A stretch of 64,000 nt of DNA, taken from NCBI RefSeq assembly GCF_003990975.1, contig NZ_RZJR01000001.1, positions 62,001 to 126,000 of the forward strand. Direction: 5' to 3'. The translations under genes were made by a program, and so were the position numbers. Under the pieces are notes generated by a model. It did not search any database and was not told the DNA's origin. It saw nothing but the letters and a program-made list of their open reading frames with translations. Position 1 is the stretch's first letter. The number at the start of each line of letters is the position of its first letter. This stretch comes from Cohnella sp. AR92. Its GTDB lineage: Bacteria; Bacillota; Bacilli; Paenibacillales; Paenibacillaceae. Below are positions 44,318 through 53,470 of this stretch, piece after piece.

Positions 44318-46045
44318 ATGACAGTGTATAGACTACTGGATCTGTTTGCAGGCGCGGGCGGCATGAGCTTGGGATTTTTGCAAACCAAACGCTTTGATAT
44401 AGCAGTAGCCGTTGAGAAAAATGACAATGCAAAAGCTACTTACGAGCGTAATCATGAACATACAACAGTGTTAAGCGATATACTGGATATCACTGATTAT
44501 AAGTCTTTCAAAAGCACATATGGAGAGTTTGATGTAGTGGTAGGAGGACCGCCATGTCAGGGGTTCTCCAATGCGAATCGGCAAAAAAACCATATTATCA
44601 GCCAGAACAATAGTTTGGTTAAAAAGTATGTCGAAGTCATACTCAATCTCCAGCCCAAGGCTTTTGTTATGGAGAATGTTCGTATGTTGAAGTCGGATGT
44701 TCATCGATTTTATTGTACGAATAATGATGGGATGGAATTTGAACGATTGGGGATTACTACTCGTAATGAGACGATATACCTTCTCGATACGGAGTGTCCA
44801 GTTGCGGATGTAGAAGAGTACTTGTTTAATTCGAAAGTGCTGGACGAGCTGATTTTGTCAGACAAGGTGTTTTATTTGCTGCGAATGCTTCTCAAGAATT
44901 CGAGCAAAGAAGAATCGCGCGAAAAAGCCTTAAAGGAAAAGGCCAAACAGTGCATCAAGTATATTGCAGGGCTTCCTCAGAGGAGTTCAGACGTTTCTAA
45001 AGCGTACATTGAATTCGAACAAGAGGCGCTGAATGCGTTTATTAAGTATGCAGGCGAGGAAATTGTGTTCAAGGAAGCAGTTCGGCCCATGATGAACTAC
45101 ATTAACTTTCAACGTATGCTTATGCATGCGAAAGAGTTGCTAGATAACAATATCGCTGTGCATTCATTGAAAAGAGAGCCGAAAAGCGTTCAAGTGGAAG
45201 TAAGGTCGTATTCGGTCATTGATTATATTAATAAGCGATTGGGCGAGTGTTATGATATCGATGCAGATGTTCTAAATGCTGCTTGGTTTGGAGCGCCGCA
45301 GCTTCGGGAACGTTATATAGCTATGGGAATATTAAAAAAACTCAATGTAAAGCCAGAGTTGCCTAAACGAGAGTTTGAAGAAACTGAATACCGTACAGTT
45401 TATGATGCTATAAAGGATCTAGAGACCGTGCCTCCTGTATTCAGTACCGAGGATGCTCCAATTCAGTTAGCTGATGAGTTTCTTGAAACAAAACTGACCA
45501 GTCAGCTTCGGAACACTTCTACATTAAGCAATCACATAGTAACGGAAACTCGGGAGACCGCAAAAAAGCGATTTGAAGCTCTTGGACAAGGCCAGAATTT
45601 CCATGATCTTGACCGCAGCCTTATTGAGGACACTTACACAAGCCCAGAGCGCACCCAAAATTCAATTTATCTAAGGCTCAATTATGAGAAGTCCTGTGGG
45701 ACGGTTACGAATGTCCGCAAGTCGATGTGGATCCATCCGACGATTCATAGGGCAATAAGCATCCGCGAAGCGGCAAGACTGCAATCATTCCCTGATGATT
45801 TCGTATTTATAGGAACGAAGGATTCTCAGTACCAGCAAGTCGGGAATGCTGTGCCGCCGATTATGGCCCATGCTATTGCAGCCAAACTTGCAAAATTGCT
45901 GGATGCTTGCAATGTGTCAAGCAACTTGCAGGGAGGCATTGCAGATGGTGGATACGCTGACGACAGAGCAACGAAGCAAGATGATGTCGAAGATAAAAGC
46001 CAAGAATACAATGCCAGAAATGACCGTCAGGAAGTATCTGCATAG
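44318..46045 (+). CDS. DNA (cytosine-5-)methyltransferase
   Basis: C5-cytosine methylase of 575 residues that would protect host DNA. Motif I LLDLFAGAGGMSLGF (about 6-20), motif IV GGPPCQGFSNANR with the catalytic Cys (about 78-90), motif VI FVMENVRML, motif VIII GAPQLRERYIAMG, and motifs IX-X RLQSFPDDFVFIG with YQQVGNAVPP. About 190 residues of helical insert lie between motifs VI and VIII, longer than in typical type II enzymes. Start at 44318 with GAGAGG upstream, ten bases after the AIPR stop. The recognition sequence cannot be read from the protein. Confidence 0.92.
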   Translation: MTVYRLLDLFAGAGGMSLGFLQTKRFDIAVAVEKNDNAKATYERNHEHTTVLSDILDITDYKSFKSTYGEFDVVVGGPPCQGFSNANRQKNHIISQNNSLVKKYVEVILNLQPKAFVMENVRMLKSDVHRFYCTNNDGMEFERLGITTRNETIYLLDTECPVADVEEYLFNSKVLDELILSDKVFYLLRMLLKNSSKEESREKALKEKAKQCIKYIAGLPQRSSDVSKAYIEFEQEALNAFIKYAGEEIVFKEAVRPMMNYINFQRMLMHAKELLDNNIAVHSLKREPKSVQVEVRSYSVIDYINKRLGECYDIDADVLNAAWFGAPQLRERYIAMGILKKLNVKPELPKREFEETEYRTVYDAIKDLETVPPVFSTEDAPIQLADEFLETKLTSQLRNTSTLSNHIVTETRETAKKRFEALGQGQNFHDLDRSLIEDTYTSPERTQNSIYLRLNYEKSCGTVTNVRKSMWIHPTIHRAISIREAARLQSFPDDFVFIGTKDSQYQQVGNAVPPIMAHAIAAKLAKLLDACNVSSNLQGGIADGGYADDRATKQDDVEDKSQEYNARNDRQEVSA

Positions 46046-46367
46046 TAAAGGGTTTCGATATCGTCTACATGACAAGAAACTGCCAGGAAAGCCTGATATC
46101 ATCTTGCCTAAGTATAAGACAGCGATTTTTATTCATGGTTGCTTCTGGCATGCTCACGAAGGCTGCAAGTACTACCGTCCGCCAAAGTCAAATACAGAGT
46201 ACTGGATGAAAAAGATTGAGGGCAATGTCTTGCGCGATCAAAAAAAGCAAGGAGCATTGCAAGATATGGGCTGGAAAGTGATTGTTGTTTGGGAGTGCGA
46301 ATTGAAGAGGGATGCAACAGAAAGATGTTCGGTGCTTGTTGAACAAATAGCGGATAGTAATAAGTAG
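45945..46367 (+). CDS. vsr: Very-short-patch-repair endonuclease Vsr
   Basis: T:G mismatch endonuclease that repairs deaminated 5-methylcytosine. The 140-residue product has the family start VDTLTTEQRSKMMSKIKAKN, the nuclease core GKPDIILPKYKTAIFIHGCF with WHAHEGC, and VLRDQKKQGALQDMGWKVIV. The zinc-binding His and Cys positions are present. Ribosome site GGGAGG. The gene lies 101 bases inside the end of the methylase gene, in another frame, the usual dcm-vsr overlap. Confidence 0.93.
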   Translation: MVDTLTTEQRSKMMSKIKAKNTMPEMTVRKYLHSKGFRYRLHDKKLPGKPDIILPKYKTAIFIHGCFWHAHEGCKYYRPPKSNTEYWMKKIEGNVLRDQKKQGALQDMGWKVIVVWECELKRDATERCSVLVEQIADSNK

Positions 46368-46381
46368 AGCCCGCAGCTTGA

Positions 46382-46417
46382 ATGCCACCTAGGATCGCAA
46401 CAATTCCTAGGCGGCAT
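46382..46417. terminator. Stem-loop between convergent vsr and small gene
   Basis: ATGCC/GGCAT with CCTAGGA/TCCTAGG; only a weak T-rich tail (ATTATT), so termination strength is uncertain. Confidence 0.45.
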
Positions 46418-46421
46418 ATTA

Positions 46422-46691
46422 TTAACAACTATAATAGAGCTTGTCAATAAATTCTTGCCTAGTTCCTGGAACATCGAGACCTAAATGCGTTTTAACCAGT
46501 TCCTGAACAGAGCCATGCTGCTTCCAACCTTTTAGTATTTCTCCATTTTGGGTAATGAAGTAATTGGCTTGAACAACGGCTCCCTTTTTTGATGTATTTA
46601 CCAGACCTAGCGCTACTTGTACGGAGCGTTCATTGAAATTAAGCTTAATAATTTTGGTCTTCCCATTTTTTCTTGCCAGCTCGATGTTCAT
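46422..46691 (-). CDS. Hypothetical protein
   Basis: Not recognised. 89 residues, basic N-terminus (MNIELARKNGKTKIIKLNF), then a beta-rich middle (GAVVQANYFITQNGEILKG). Ribosome site GGGGG seven bases before ATG. It converges on the defence operon within the element; it could be an unrelated cargo gene. Confidence 0.5.
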   Translation of the reverse strand: MNIELARKNGKTKIIKLNFNERSVQVALGLVNTSKKGAVVQANYFITQNGEILKGWKQHGSVQELVKTHLGLDVPGTRQEFIDKLYYSC

Positions 46692-46819
46692 TTGCTAACC
46701 CCCAGTCGGTAGTCTCACAAGTTCAGTGTAAATAATATACAATTCATTGTCATTAAAAAAACATGTGTTTCGAGATAATGTACGTTTATTCAAATTGATT
46801 AATATAGAAAATAATAAGG

Positions 46820-47062
46820 ATGTGTTACATCACATTGAGATGGGACCAACTAGTTAATAAATTGCTTTTGCTTGGCAAGTTTGTTGGGTATGCAGTTATA
46901 GCATGGTTTACCTATGCAAACTTTATAACAGAGGGAATGAACTTAGATTCAGCATTAGTAAAAGATCTAGTAAATACACCATTGGTCAAATGGATTATTG
47001 CAGTTTCCATTTTGGAGGTTCTTCATAACATCTGGGGGTTTTTGGGATTGGGAGAGAAGTGA
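46820..47062 (+). CDS. Small two-helix membrane protein
   Basis: 80 residues with two membrane segments (about 13-35 and 54-76). Not recognised; the start is uncertain because AAGG lies directly before the ATG. A terminator follows. It is the last gene before the right end of element 1. Confidence 0.45.
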   Translation: MCYITLRWDQLVNKLLLLGKFVGYAVIAWFTYANFITEGMNLDSALVKDLVNTPLVKWIIAVSILEVLHNIWGFLGLGEK

Positions 47063-47064
47063 TG

Positions 47065-47096
47065 GGAGGGGGTAATCGAGCCCCCTCCTTTACTAT
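47065..47096 (+). terminator. Terminator at the right end of element 1
   Basis: GGAGGGGG / CCCCCTCC with an 8-base loop, followed by TTTACTATT; immediately next to the recombination site. The gene-free stretch 47139-47455 beyond the site shows no gene or structure that I can support. Confidence 0.75.
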
Positions 47097-47098
47097 TA

Positions 47099-47148
47099 GT
47101 TTACCCTATCCAACGTTACGGTGAACCGTATCATAAGTGACGGCGAAA
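47099..47148 (+). other. Recombination site 2 (right end of element 1)
   Basis: Core GAACCGTATCATAAGT at 47123-47138, identical to the rlmH copy. Left half ends GTTACGGT and belongs to element 1; right half GTGACGGCGAAA is the former chromosomal or next-cassette arm. Confidence 0.85.
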
Positions 47149-47455
47149 TTTGTGGGAGTTCAATACTGCTCTTTCATGATTCGAGAGGCTAGTCGACATG
47201 TAGAGTTTCAATTAAAGAGGCATTGGTTTTCCGGGGATTTTCAGAAAAAGTTATCTTACGGACATCATCGGGATGGTCGCCATACTCGTATCCGTCACCT
47301 AGTTCAATTGCTCCAGCTAATGTTCGCTATCGTACGTGGAAGTAAGGACCGCTGGAGCAATCGGAATTCGGGTAGGAGGGCCGTGGGCCGTGAAAGGTTA
47401 ACTGAATGAAAACCAGTCCTCCCCCATACCACTTTAACCCCTGCTTCTGATCCCG

Positions 47456-48472
47456 TTATAAGCTTTCCAATAAAGAGAACCCGATTTTTTGATCGGCGTC
47501 GAAGCCCATCCTGTAATTGGCTAAAACAACGGCTGCTGTTTTCTTTTCCCGATTGCCGCCCAAGAAAGTACTGAAACAACCCGTACCCCCGCCATGCCAA
47601 AAGATGTTATTGTTATTCCTCAACAGCCACCAGCCGAGACCCATATCGTATCGTTTGCCTTTTCCATTCGCATGCTTCAAGGTACATGTTGCCAAGTATG
47701 GTTGATCGTTACCCATGACCCTAGTAGCATAGTTCAGCAAATCCCCAGCTGTGGAACTTAGTCCGCCTGCAGGAGTTATGATTTCATTCGGACCCCATTG
47801 CCAATGGTCGCAAACGTTATTCTTGGAGTCATACCCGTGCAAATTTGCTTTTTCATTCCCCAGCCAGGTATGAGTTAGTTCTAATTCATGTTGTACAAAA
47901 TCATTCATCGCACTCCAATATCCCCTGCCGGAAGCCGCTCCTAATGCATAACCGATAAGCGCAAGTCCGAAGTTGGAATACTCCCATGCGTAATCTTTAT
48001 TTTTCAACGGATGTCGCTCGATCAACGCTTTCATCTTGTCGATGTCCACATTAAACGGATTCCGCTTTTTCATGTCGCCGCCGCCGCTGATCAATCCGAG
48101 GAGCAACTTCAAATTCTCCCGTTTATTAAAGGGCAATGAACCTGAATATCCCGAAGTATGAGTGGCGAGACGAAACAAAGTCGGATAGTACTTTTCCTCC
48201 GTAAGTCCTTCAACGTATTTATGGATGGAATCGGTTAATGACATCCTGTTTTCTGAAACATACTTAGCTAACAAGGAAGTCGTGAAGGTTTTTGTAATAG
48301 AGCCGATTTCATAACGGTATTCGCGATCGGCCTCCATCTCCCCGTGTTCATTAATTACACATATTCCGGACTCCGCTCCTCTTACGTAGCCAACTGTTAA
48401 TTTTAAGTTCTTTTTGCTTTTGCATGCCTTTCGAATCATTTGCAAAGTTTTGTCGTTTATTACAACCGTCAT
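47456..48472 (-). CDS. Serine beta-lactamase-like hydrolase
   Basis: A 338-residue class C/PBP4*-type serine hydrolase. SxxK in EIGSITKTFT (about 57-66), YxN in WEYSNFGLALIGYA, and the HxG-like triad motif in FWHGGGTG. There is no signal peptide, so it is probably cytoplasmic and more likely an esterase or peptidase than an antibiotic-resistance enzyme. It follows the MarR gene, with which it is probably cotranscribed. Confidence 0.82.
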   Translation of the reverse strand: MTVVINDKTLQMIRKACKSKKNLKLTVGYVRGAESGICVINEHGEMEADREYRYEIGSITKTFTTSLLAKYVSENRMSLTDSIHKYVEGLTEEKYYPTLFRLATHTSGYSGSLPFNKRENLKLLLGLISGGGDMKKRNPFNVDIDKMKALIERHPLKNKDYAWEYSNFGLALIGYALGAASGRGYWSAMNDFVQHELELTHTWLGNEKANLHGYDSKNNVCDHWQWGPNEIITPAGGLSSTAGDLLNYATRVMGNDQPYLATCTLKHANGKGKRYDMGLGWWLLRNNNNIFWHGGGTGCFSTFLGGNREKKTAAVVLANYRMGFDADQKIGFSLLESL

Positions 48473-48530
48473 AATTATACCCTCCCCAAGTTTTGACTCC
48501 TACCAGGTCCTCGCCTGTCATTCAAAGCTT

Positions 48531-49109
48531 TCATTTCTTTGTTTCATGATTTGGTCCTCCCAATTTGGATTGATTTCTTCTTCTTTCGAATTCTTCCATG
48601 ACTCTTGTCTGCAGCTCATCTGCGTTCTCGGCTGGTTCCTGGGTGCCGTCGGATTCGAAGCCATCCTGTTCTTCCCCGTCAAATCGGTACAGTTTTTTCA
48701 ATAGGTTCCACATGAACTCTAGTTCATCTGACGTGAATTCTGCGAATAGATCCGCAAGAAAATAAATGCCTTTTTCCGAAGATTCCAACAGGGCCTGCAT
48801 GCCTGTTTCGGTGATGATGACGTTGACCGCTCGTTTATCCCTGGGACTAGGAGCAATTCGGACAAATTCCTTGTGCTCGAGAATCGATATGATCTGCTTG
48901 ACGCTTTGTTTGGTTGTGCCTAGTTTCCGTCCAATGTTGTTGAGCGTAGTCTCATCTTGTTGCAGATGGGCGATCGCCAGCATCGTCATGTACTGTCTAG
49001 ACGTAAGGCTCTGGAAATAGATGTCGCCTTTAATCTGGATCTTATTGGCAAGCGAAAACAATGTGGCGTAAGTCTGCTGCATGAGAAACAATTCTTTGTA
49101 GATGTCCAT
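48531..49109 (-). CDS. MarR-family regulator
   Basis: A 192-residue winged-helix repressor: NNIGRKLGTTKQSVKQIISI is the recognition helix region (about 57-76) and SPRDKRAVNVIITETG the wing (about 87-102). The C-terminal tail (about 145-192) is a charged extension beyond the usual 140-150 residues. Two dyads containing TAGACA lie in its promoter, so it probably represses itself and perhaps the divergent CPBP gene. Confidence 0.83.
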   Translation of the reverse strand: MDIYKELFLMQQTYATLFSLANKIQIKGDIYFQSLTSRQYMTMLAIAHLQQDETTLNNIGRKLGTTKQSVKQIISILEHKEFVRIAPSPRDKRAVNVIITETGMQALLESSEKGIYFLADLFAEFTSDELEFMWNLLKKLYRFDGEEQDGFESDGTQEPAENADELQTRVMEEFERRRNQSKLGGPNHETKK

Positions 49110-49128
49110 AGGATCGGCCCCTTCACAA

Positions 49129-49193
49129 TAGACAATGTACTGTCTAAACTATTATTAGCAGATGTTGGCAATTAAGTCAATATACTGTCTAAA
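49129..49193 (-). promoter_or_regulatory. MarR promoter with two TAGACA operators
   Basis: Minus strand TTGACT (49179-49174), 17-bp spacer, TAATAA. One dyad TAGACAATGTACTGTCTA (49129-49146) lies downstream of the start; a second half-conserved copy (49174-49193) overlaps the -35 box. Confidence 0.55.
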
Positions 49194-49199
49194 AGAAGT

Positions 49200-49234
49200 T
49201 GAAAATAAAAGACGCAACCTGGTTCGGTTGCGTT
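49200..49234 (-). terminator. Minus-strand terminator without an adjacent upstream gene
   Basis: ACGCAACC/GGTTGCGT with loop GAACCA, then CTTTTATTTTC on the minus strand. The gene to its right runs the other way, so it may be a remnant of an earlier arrangement. Confidence 0.55.
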
Positions 49235-49324
49235 GAAGGCCTTATGTATGAGCCAAGCTATTTACTTTTCTGCCAATCTATGCCACATTGTATTCTGAAA
49301 ACATAACGATAAGGAGAAAAAAGC

Positions 49325-50005
49325 ATGAGCGAGGTCGAAGTTGTACAATCCGGCAGGGAGACGGCTCCCCAATCTCTGAGACCCCGCCGGGCTGCCGAAG
49401 TATTGGTTATCATCGCGTTGATGATCGTTTCCGTCATTTTCATTCCCGGGCTCAAGGGACTGATCGCGATCGCGTCTATTATATATTTTATAGTGGATTG
49501 GAAAATACGCGAAGGCGACGCCCCGTTATGGGGGCCGACGATTGCGGGTTTAACGAGGGACATCCGCCGGACTTGGCTATGGATAATACTTGTTTCTGTT
49601 GTGTCGCAGCTCGTATTTGTTCTTGTCTTCAAGTATTACTCACCGGAAACGGCTATGCACATCAAAGACCGTCTACCGTCGAGCGGAGAGCTGAACGGGC
49701 AGTTGATTTTGGCGATCCTGATTGCGCCTCTAGGAGAGGAAATTGCCTTCCGCGGACTCATTCAACAGCGAATCGGCTGGTTTGTGCCGCCATGGGCTGC
49801 CATCTGTACTTCGTCCCTTCTTTTTGCGCTCATGCACTTTAGCACCGGATCCGCAGAAGTTGTGTTCTGGGACTTACTCAGCGTGTTCGTCGACAGCGTG
49901 ATCTTCGGCATCATCTACATGAGAACGAAGAACATCGTCGTTGCCTTTATGGCCCACCTTTTGGCCGATGTAATCGCCATGTTGCTCCTTGTCACGATGA
50001 TTTAG
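49325..50005 (+). CDS. CPBP (CAAX/Abi) intramembrane metalloprotease
   Basis: Membrane protease of the CPBP family, 226 residues, about six helices. Motif 1 APLGEEIAFRGLIQQR with the Glu pair and Arg (about 131-146), motif 2 LLFALMHF and motif 3 VVAFMAHLLADV carry the zinc His residues. Members act in bacteriocin self-immunity and signal-protein processing; no bacteriocin gene is seen here. Divergent from the MarR gene. The ribosome site AAGGAG lies eleven bases before ATG. Confidence 0.82.
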   Translation: MSEVEVVQSGRETAPQSLRPRRAAEVLVIIALMIVSVIFIPGLKGLIAIASIIYFIVDWKIREGDAPLWGPTIAGLTRDIRRTWLWIILVSVVSQLVFVLVFKYYSPETAMHIKDRLPSSGELNGQLILAILIAPLGEEIAFRGLIQQRIGWFVPPWAAICTSSLLFALMHFSTGSAEVVFWDLLSVFVDSVIFGIIYMRTKNIVVAFMAHLLADVIAMLLLVTMI

Positions 50006-50092
50006 GGACGCAGACTCAGGTGACGCTATTTTACGAGTAGCACACTGTATTTCCTTCTTGTGTTCATCATCTAGATATTATAAGTTTCACCC

Positions 50093-52324
50093 TTATCCAT
50101 TCCTATCTGATCTCTGCAAAGCTTTCTCGACATCCATGGACGCAGAAGGCGTTTTTGTTTGGATTTTTGCCCGTTCGCGCTTGCGGAACAGAACGATGAG
50201 CGCCGGCAGGATTGTTAAGGCGCAGATCAGCGAGAGCAATGTATCGATGACCGTCGTTACGCCGAAATCGCGCAGCGCCGGGAAGTTGACGAAGATCAGG
50301 GTAGAGAAGCCTACGACAACCGTCAATCCGGAAGCGGTAATCGCTTGGCCGACCTTGGACTAGGACACTTGGATCGCTTCCTTGGCCCCTAACCCTTTGG
50401 CTTCTTCTTCGCGGAAACGCTCCATGATCAGGATCGTGAACTCCGTTCCGATTCCGAGAACGAGCATAATCGGAACAAGCGGGTAGATGGAATGCTTGAA
50501 TCGGCGATAAACCAGGAACAAGCCGATGAAAATAATGGCCAGCCCTACGACGATCATGAGCTGTTTGTTGGCGCCGATATTGTTGACTCCATACAGCATC
50601 ATGACTTGAGCGCCCGCCGGATTCACCTCGATCCCTGCTTCGGCATCGACCTGATCCGTGATCTCGTTCATGAGAGCGAGTTGATCGGCGGAGGAGAGAT
50701 CGGGATTGACTTGGAATTGGAGGGTTGCATAGCGATGATCTTCGCTGACGACGGTCTTCAAGATAGAAGGGGGCAGGCTTTGAATGCCGGCTTTCAGCTG
50801 CTGGGCATCCGAAGGGAGGTCGCTGCCGCCGCTTAGTTGAAGGAGAAGCGAGGCCAGCGTGTTCACCCCTTGGATATCCTCATATTTGTTATCGATGGTC
50901 TGGCTGAAATCCTGCATCCAATGGACGACCTCGGGATCCGTGACGTCATCGGCTTCTACGAGATAGGTAATGAACATAGTCGAGCCGACAGTGGATTGAA
51001 GCTCGTACGTGTTCTTGAGCGACTTCATATCCTGCGGAATCATCTTGAGGAGGTTCGTATCGGTCGGTATCTTGTGCTCGACGGAAAAGCCAATCGTCGA
51101 TAAGGCGATCGCGACGGCCAGAATCGGCAAAGCGAGCTTTCCGACGAGACCCGCGTAGCGGCTTAAGAAGCGGGAAAGCCAAGTCTCCTTGTACTCCTTA
51201 AGCTTCACCGCCCGGCTGCGCTGGTCGAGCAGTTTGAAGGCAGAGAACAGGAGGACGAGTTCAACTGCGTAGCTGAAGAGAACGCCGATCGCGAGCGTCA
51301 GCCCGAATTGCTGCATCATCGGCGCCTTCGATAAGAACATGGTTAAGAAGCTTAAAGCCATGATGAAGACGGCAATTCCGACACCGGGACCTATATGCTT
51401 GATAGCGTTCTTCGTTGCAAGAGCGGCATCGCGATTGTTATGCACATACTCTTCTTCGTAGCGATTATGAAACTGTACGCCGAAGTCCGTTCCCAGGCCA
51501 ATGATGATAGGCAATGTTGCCATCGTCGCCAGCGTGATTGGAATGCCCGCCCAACCCATGAAGCCGAAAGTCCATAGAAGGCCAACCAGAACGAAGCCGA
51601 GCGAGATAATCCGGCGTCGGACAGGGAATACCAGGAACAGAACGAGAATCATCAAGACGACAGCGAGCGATAGCATGATTCCCATCGTGGTCATGACTTC
51701 GCCCTTAACCTCACCTTCTACGATAGGTACCCCGCCAGTCTTGACCGTGATCCCGTCCGCGAAGTTGCTCTGCTCAATAAGGTCGTTCAACTCATCGTTA
51801 ATTCGAACGTAAGTGTCCATTTCGGTGTCATTAGAGGTGTTCATTACGATCAGCACTCGTTCACCGTTTGCGGGGATCAACTGCTTAAGCGGACCAGGAA
51901 CATTGCCGTTATCGGAGAACACAGCCTGACGCAGCTGTTCGGTGCTCATCTCTTCGACGGCCGGCGCGTCCGTTTTTCGCATCTCGTTCATCAGTGTAAC
52001 AAAGTCAGTCGTTCCCGTGATGTCTTCGATCCGCAGAGCCTCTTCCGTAAAGCGGGAGATCTCCTTCACTGTCGCTTGCGAGATCAATTGATCGCGTTCT
52101 CCGCTCAGCAGAATATAAATGCTGTCGCCGCCGAAGTTCTCCTGATATGTCGCGGTGTTCTTGAAGGCTTCCGAGTCGCTGCTGACGAGAACATCGTTTC
52201 CCATCTTCATCTCGAGCCTGGTTACGCCCAAGCCCATAATAATCGTTAGAATGACGACAACGATAATGTTTAACTTGGACCTAGCAACGATAAACTCGCC
52301 TATTCTTGAGAAAATTCTATCCAT
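50093..52324 (-). pseudogene. MMPL/RND-family transporter (YdfJ-like) with in-frame TAG
   Basis: RND-type exporter with the family layout of two repeats of one plus five helices: ITLATMATLPIIIGLGTDFG (first repeat) and IYPLVPIMLVLGIGTEFTIL (second). The frame stops at TAG (50360-50362), but the next codons in the same frame continue the conserved sequence SKVGQAITASGLTVVVGFST through the last helices to 50093. The full frame would be 743 residues, the usual length. The stop is either a true nonsense mutation, a readthrough site or a base error. The gene is paired with a TetR gene 113 bases upstream, as for Bacillus ydfJ-like pumps under local repressors. Confidence 0.85.
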
Positions 52325-52437
52325 TGTCTTTACAGCCTCCTTTGCTTATTTCGTAATATAGCAAGGATTAGGAGGCTGAAATATGATCAATTCAAGCAAA
52401 GCGTCTTATAATGAGACATATGTTCCAAATTGTCCTG

Positions 52438-52977
52438 TTAGGCAGTCAGTTCAGTAACGATCTCGATTATTTCTTCCTTGGAGAAGTCATATTTCTTCAT
52501 CACCCACTGCTTCAGTACTTCGATCATTCCACTGCTGTAGAACTCGCATACTACATTCGGGTAGGGTGAACGCCTAATCTTGATCGACAACGGGTCGTCC
52601 ATCATCTGAGCACCCTCCATCAGCAGTTTGCTTGCGATCCGAATAAGCAAACTGTACAATTCGTTGTTCTGATTGTCGGCGGTCACGTTCAAGAAGAGCG
52701 ATCGGTTATCGTTGACGTATTCAATTAATACCTCTGGCAACGAATGCGTTAAACTGCGGACATGGCCCCGTTCATACAGGTTGTTTCCTATAATTTCCAT
52801 CAATTGATTGAATAAATTGTACTTGTCTACATAGTAACGATAGAAAGTGCTGCGATGAACGAGCGCTTCCTCACAGATATCGTTCACTGTAATAGCAGAG
52901 AAGGGCTTCTGGTTCAGGAGCTTAATATAAGAGTTCATAATGAGCTGCGTCGTACGTTGCTTCGACTGATTTCCCAC
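52438..52977 (-). CDS. TetR-family regulator
   Basis: 179 residues. The N-terminal helix-turn-helix is FSAITVNDICEEALVHRSTF followed by YRYYVDKYNLF (about 27-57); the C-terminal ligand domain is of the TetR_C33-like short type. It precedes the MMPL transporter gene on the same strand and is the likely local repressor. Confidence 0.85.
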   Translation of the reverse strand: MGNQSKQRTTQLIMNSYIKLLNQKPFSAITVNDICEEALVHRSTFYRYYVDKYNLFNQLMEIIGNNLYERGHVRSLTHSLPEVLIEYVNDNRSLFLNVTADNQNNELYSLLIRIASKLLMEGAQMMDDPLSIKIRRSPYPNVVCEFYSSGMIEVLKQWVMKKYDFSKEEIIEIVTELTA

Positions 52978-53085
52978 GTTATGGACACCTCCTAGTCAGT
53001 TAATGGACAAAGTTACCTTGAGTATACATCAGCTTCAAAGGCTTTTTTATACTGACTTGTGAGGGTGCAACCAATCGGGGTGCCG

Positions 53086-53135
53086 ATTTCGCTCTATACA
53101 CGATACGGGGAACCGTATCATAAGTAAGGGCAAGT
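53086..53135 (+). other. Recombination site 3
   Basis: Core GAACCGTATCATAAGT at 53110-53125, exact. Left half ATTTCGCTCTATA...ATACGGG; right half ends GGGCAAGT. Just before it (53060-53085) are remains of a GGTGC-type terminator. Confidence 0.85.
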
Positions 53136-53314
53136 TCTTTTGCGGAATTCCTTGTGGGGCATGGATTTGTATATATGTGTGTAGGTTTCGGGGCTATGGT
53201 AACGCTGAAAAGGTACATAGAGCTATCGTATACCTTAAAAAGGGGTCTTGATGTTCTCCTTTATATTGATAAATAACCTCTCTTTAGGGCCATCCGGCAA
53301 AGGATGGCCCTAAA
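53136..53314. mobile_element. Gene-free mini-cassette between sites 3 and 4
   Basis: The two cores are 229 bp apart. The interval has no credible ORF, but it carries a strong 12-bp stem terminator at its right end. It may be a remnant, or encode a short RNA; an AT-rich stretch at 53255-53275 could hold a promoter. Confidence 0.55.
53284..53313. terminator. Terminator in the mini-cassette
   Basis: TTAGGGCCATCC / GGATGGCCCTAA with a 6-base loop, readable in both directions. Confidence 0.75.
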
Positions 53315-53364
53315 ACTTGCCGTTACAGACGGCGCGGAGAACCGTATCATAAGTAACGGCTAAA
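53315..53364 (+). other. Recombination site 4
   Basis: Core GAACCGTATCATAAGT at 53339-53354, exact. Half-sites share GTAACGGC in the same position on both arms. Confidence 0.85.
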
Positions 53365-53470
53365 ACGCCCTCTCCGAGATTAAGACGATTTTATAGCGTT
53401 GTCTAAGCTCCCTCCGATCCGCTTGGAGGGAGCTTTCTGCAATAGCGGGAATAGCCTCGCGCTGTCGTGG

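Larger units (their letters stand above)
30280..47122. mobile_element. SCC-like integrative element 1 (recombinase, Rep-like, RadC, defence operon)
   Basis: Bounded by exact 16-bp direct repeats (30278-30293 and 47123-47138). Its inner ends are inverted: GGTAAAC at 30297-30303 and GTTTACC at 47099-47105. Joining both ends around the central GA gives a 50-bp dyad with 24-bp half-sites, the architecture of a serine-recombinase attP. DNA inside is visibly AT-richer than rlmH and the upstream chromosome. Contents: serine recombinase (frameshifted), XRE regulator, Rep-like gene, RadC-like gene, several small genes, and the six-gene ATPase/Z1/nuclease/AIPR/Dcm/Vsr operon. Confidence 0.82.

Noticed and set aside
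47137..47409. 90-codon plus-strand frame right of recombination site 2
   Set aside because: It begins inside the site, has no ribosome site and no recognisable sequence; probably scar DNA.
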